A DNA stretch of 64,000 nt, taken from the NCBI GenBank assembly GCA_002709045.1, contig PAPJ01000012.1, positions 372,001 to 436,000 of the forward strand, written 5' to 3'. This document shows positions 62,085 through 64,000 of the stretch, piece by piece. The notes under the pieces were generated by a model. The model was not told where the DNA came from. It was given only the letters and a program-made list of their open reading frames with translations, and ran no database searches. Position 1 is the stretch's first letter. Each line of letters opens with the position of its first letter. The stretch comes from Planctomycetaceae bacterium. Lineage in GTDB: Bacteria > Planctomycetota > Planctomycetia > Pirellulales > Pirellulaceae. A program made the translations under genes and the position numbers.

Positions 62085-64000
62085 TTGGCTAGAATTCAAT
62101 ACCGCCCGGAGATAGATGGCCTGAGAGCTATTGCCGTGTTGGCAGTAATGCTATTCCATCTGGATATTGGATTTTCGGGTGGATTTGTTGGTGTTGATAT
62201 CTTTTTTGTCATCTCCGGTTTCCTTATTACCTCGATCATCATGGCTGATCTTAAGACGAACTCATTTAGCTTAAAGTCTTTCTGGATGAAACGACTTCGG
62301 CGATTGGCCCCCGCAAGTTTTGTAATGCTTATTGGTACATTACTTGCTGGCTGGTTCTTTTTTCTCCCGGCAGAGTTGATAAGTTTGGCTAAATCTCAAC
62401 TCGCACAAGTTGTATTGTTTGCCAATTACCACTTTGCCTATCGTGTCGATTATTTTGACCCGATTGCTGGTTTGAACCCGCTATTACATGCCTGGTCACT
62501 GGCTGTTGAAGAACACTTCTATTTGCTGTTCCCTATAATTCTATGCCTGTTATTCAAACGTGGATTGCGAACGGTTCGGGTAAGTCTTTTAGTGCTGTTG
62601 GTCCTTTCATTGGTTTTCAGTATTTGGCAGATTTTTGATCAACCGGAGTTAGCATTTTATCTACTGCCATCAAGAGCATGGGAGTTGTTAATCGGATGCT
62701 GTCTGGCCCTCTATTCCGGTTCAATCCCGCAGACCAGCAGGGCACAAGTACTGAACGCGTTGATCAGTTATGTGTCAGTAGTGGCGCTATTTTTTTGCTT
62801 TTGCAGTTACAATGAAGCCACATCGTTTCCCGGACTTAATGCATTGATTCCATGTCTGGCAACGGCCGGGCTAATTTACGGTACACGGTCCACAAATCTC
62901 ATCACCCGTTTCTTAAAGTTACAACCGATGGTTGGAATCGGGCTTATTTCTTATTCGCTTTATTTGTGGCATTGGCCTGTCATTGTTTTTACAAAACTTA
63001 CCTATACCGCTGAATTCACGGCAGTCCTTTCAGGTTTCCTGTTGTTGATCTGTTTTCTATTGGCATTTCTGTCGTGGCGGTTTATAGAACAGCCATTCCG
63101 AAAGGGTGTTTGGTTAAAATCCCAAAAAAATTTCTTAGTCATAATGGTTCTGCTTAGCACGATGTTTGTCCTGATTTCACTAGCGATTGCAAGCATGGAC
63201 GGCTTTCCTCAAAGATATGACAGATCTCTTCGGCCGCTGGTTTATGCAAAAGTCTCAGAACGGTTCCAAGTTGGCACGGCAGGAGAAATTAGCGAATCGG
63301 GACTGCCTAAGATAGGCGAGCCGTCCGAAGAACCGTCATTTTTGTTATGGGGTGATTCGCATACGGCAGCCATTTCGGAAATGGTGAATGAGGCAGCTAA
63401 GAGCTTAGAGATAAGTGGGTATATAGCATCACGCAATGCTACGCCTCCACTTCTGCAAAAAGGCAGGCATGGACGGCCAGATCAACAGCAGTGGAATGAT
63501 GCTGTGTTTCAGTTTATTCGCCAACAACAGATCAAAAATGTGATTATTGTTTCCAGATGGCGTAGTAATTTAATGCCACGCTTGGGCAAAGAGTCTAACT
63601 ATCAAAGTGAAACCTTCCGCCAGGCGTTTCATTTTACAATGGAACAACTAGCACGTTTGGGTATCAACGTTTGGGTAATGCGTCAAATACCCGATCAACA
63701 ATTAGATATAAGCAGAGCATTAATAAATGCTAAAAAGCAGGTTCAACCGGTACCTTTTGGCGTTACTCAACAACAGTATGATGAGAATCAAAGAGACATC
63801 ACAATTGCCTTTGATAAGTATCAGGATCACCCTTACATCAAAATATTGGATGTCGCGCCGTTTTGTTTTCTAGCCGGTAAGTCGCGTATTGGTAATAAAT
63901 CTGCAACGTACTATGCAGACCAAATCCACCTAAGCCAAGTCGGAGCTGAGGTTATTGCAAAGCCGGTTTTGCTTCCGATTTTGGAAGAAATTAAAATTCA
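62085..64000 (+). CDS. Acyltransferase-3/OafA-like membrane protein with C-terminal SGNH domain (3' end outside window)
   Basis: A frame starting at TTG 62085, with GAGGA six bases upstream, stays open to the window edge (638 codons), so the gene is truncated there. The acyltransferase-3 part has YRPEIDGLRAIAVLAVMLFH, GVDIFFVISGFLIT, HAWSLAVEEHFYLLFP and SYSLYLWHWPVIVF across about ten helices. The periplasmic SGNH domain begins near residue 415 with LLWGDSHTAA and shows the block V form DQIHLSQVGAEVI near 610. Such proteins O-acetylate surface polysaccharides. The RPEIDGLRA start and the ribosome site support TTG as the initiation codon. Confidence 0.92.
   Translation, partial: MARIQYRPEIDGLRAIAVLAVMLFHLDIGFSGGFVGVDIFFVISGFLITSIIMADLKTNSFSLKSFWMKRLRRLAPASFVMLIGTLLAGWFFFLPAELISLAKSQLAQVVLFANYHFAYRVDYFDPIAGLNPLLHAWSLAVEEHFYLLFPIILCLLFKRGLRTVRVSLLVLLVLSLVFSIWQIFDQPELAFYLLPSRAWELLIGCCLALYSGSIPQTSRAQVLNALISYVSVVALFFCFCSYNEATSFPGLNALIPCLATAGLIYGTRSTNLITRFLKLQPMVGIGLISYSLYLWHWPVIVFTKLTYTAEFTAVLSGFLLLICFLLAFLSWRFIEQPFRKGVWLKSQKNFLVIMVLLSTMFVLISLAIASMDGFPQRYDRSLRPLVYAKVSERFQVGTAGEISESGLPKIGEPSEEPSFLLWGDSHTAAISEMVNEAAKSLEISGYIASRNATPPLLQKGRHGRPDQQQWNDAVFQFIRQQQIKNVIIVSRWRSNLMPRLGKESNYQSETFRQAFHFTMEQLARLGINVWVMRQIPDQQLDISRALINAKKQVQPVPFGVTQQQYDENQRDITIAFDKYQDHPYIKILDVAPFCFLAGKSRIGNKSATYYADQIHLSQVGAEVIAKPVLLPILEEIKI

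Noticed and set aside
1..64000. tRNA genes, CRISPR arrays, prophage or integrase genes
   Set aside because: I found no cloverleaf with a GGTTCGA-type arm, no regularly spaced repeats and no phage or recombinase proteins.

Overview
The window looks like a chromosomal segment of a planctomycete (phylum Planctomycetota), with moderate to low GC judged by eye. The evidence is a dense set of families typical of that phylum: DUF1549/DUF1553 proteins with planctomycete cytochrome-c motifs, Tat-type DUF1501 proteins, PPC-domain exported proteins, sulfatases, Gfo/Idh/MocA oxidoreductases with Tat signals, SUMF1-fold proteins, and a large exported protein with an LEDRRLLA motif near its N-terminus. No rRNA, tRNA, CRISPR array, insertion sequence or prophage was recognised.

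Layout. (1) 1-24,944, almost entirely + strand: an accessory island of exported proteins. It holds three DUF1549/DUF1553 genes (the first cut by the window edge), four DUF1501 genes, two PPC-domain genes, a calcineurin-like phosphoesterase, an SMP-30/gluconolactonase-like protein, a Gfo/Idh/MocA oxidoreductase, a fused double sulfatase and an SGNH hydrolase. The set fits breakdown of a sulfated or otherwise decorated carbohydrate outside the cytoplasm, but the substrate cannot be read from the sequence. Between the two near-identical DUF1501 genes lies a small in-frame-deleted remnant of a duplicated DUF1549/DUF1553 gene, direct evidence of module duplication followed by decay. (2) 25,083-28,275, - strand: floA, a SUMF1-like gene and a Gfo/Idh/MocA gene ending in a strong terminator. 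(3) 28,376-32,915: a divergent NMT1/THI5-like ABC importer with a CbiX-like chelatase, then an MscS channel. (4) 32,919-37,916: hisI, ridA-like and metG on the - strand, an XRE-type regulator on +, and a thioredoxin-serine protease fusion on -. (5) 38,068-46,739: the translation cluster thrS-infC-rpmI-rplT-pheS-pheT on the - strand, interrupted between infC and rpmI by two + strand genes (a four-helix membrane protein and a GT4 glycosyltransferase). (6) 46,995-53,251: a rhodanese membrane protein, a small lipoprotein, a sodium:solute symporter coupled to a 54-residue ORF, a HpaI-type aldolase, a second SUMF1-like protein and a third Gfo/Idh/MocA enzyme. (7) 53,331-64,000: another DUF1501 gene, the large repeat protein, an alpha/beta hydrolase, a GT4 glycosyltransferase, two adjacent sulfotransferases and a 3'-truncated acyltransferase-3/SGNH protein, which suggests a surface-polysaccharide locus continuing past the window.

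Sulfatases (which need formylglycine) and sulfotransferases occur in the same window, so both removal and addition of sulfate are plausible here. The two SUMF1-fold proteins lack the paired active-site cysteines expected of a real formylglycine-generating enzyme, so the sulfatase-maturing enzyme must lie elsewhere. Several starts were moved inward from the longest open frame, based on signal peptides, ribosome binding sites or family alignment; each case is explained in its entry.
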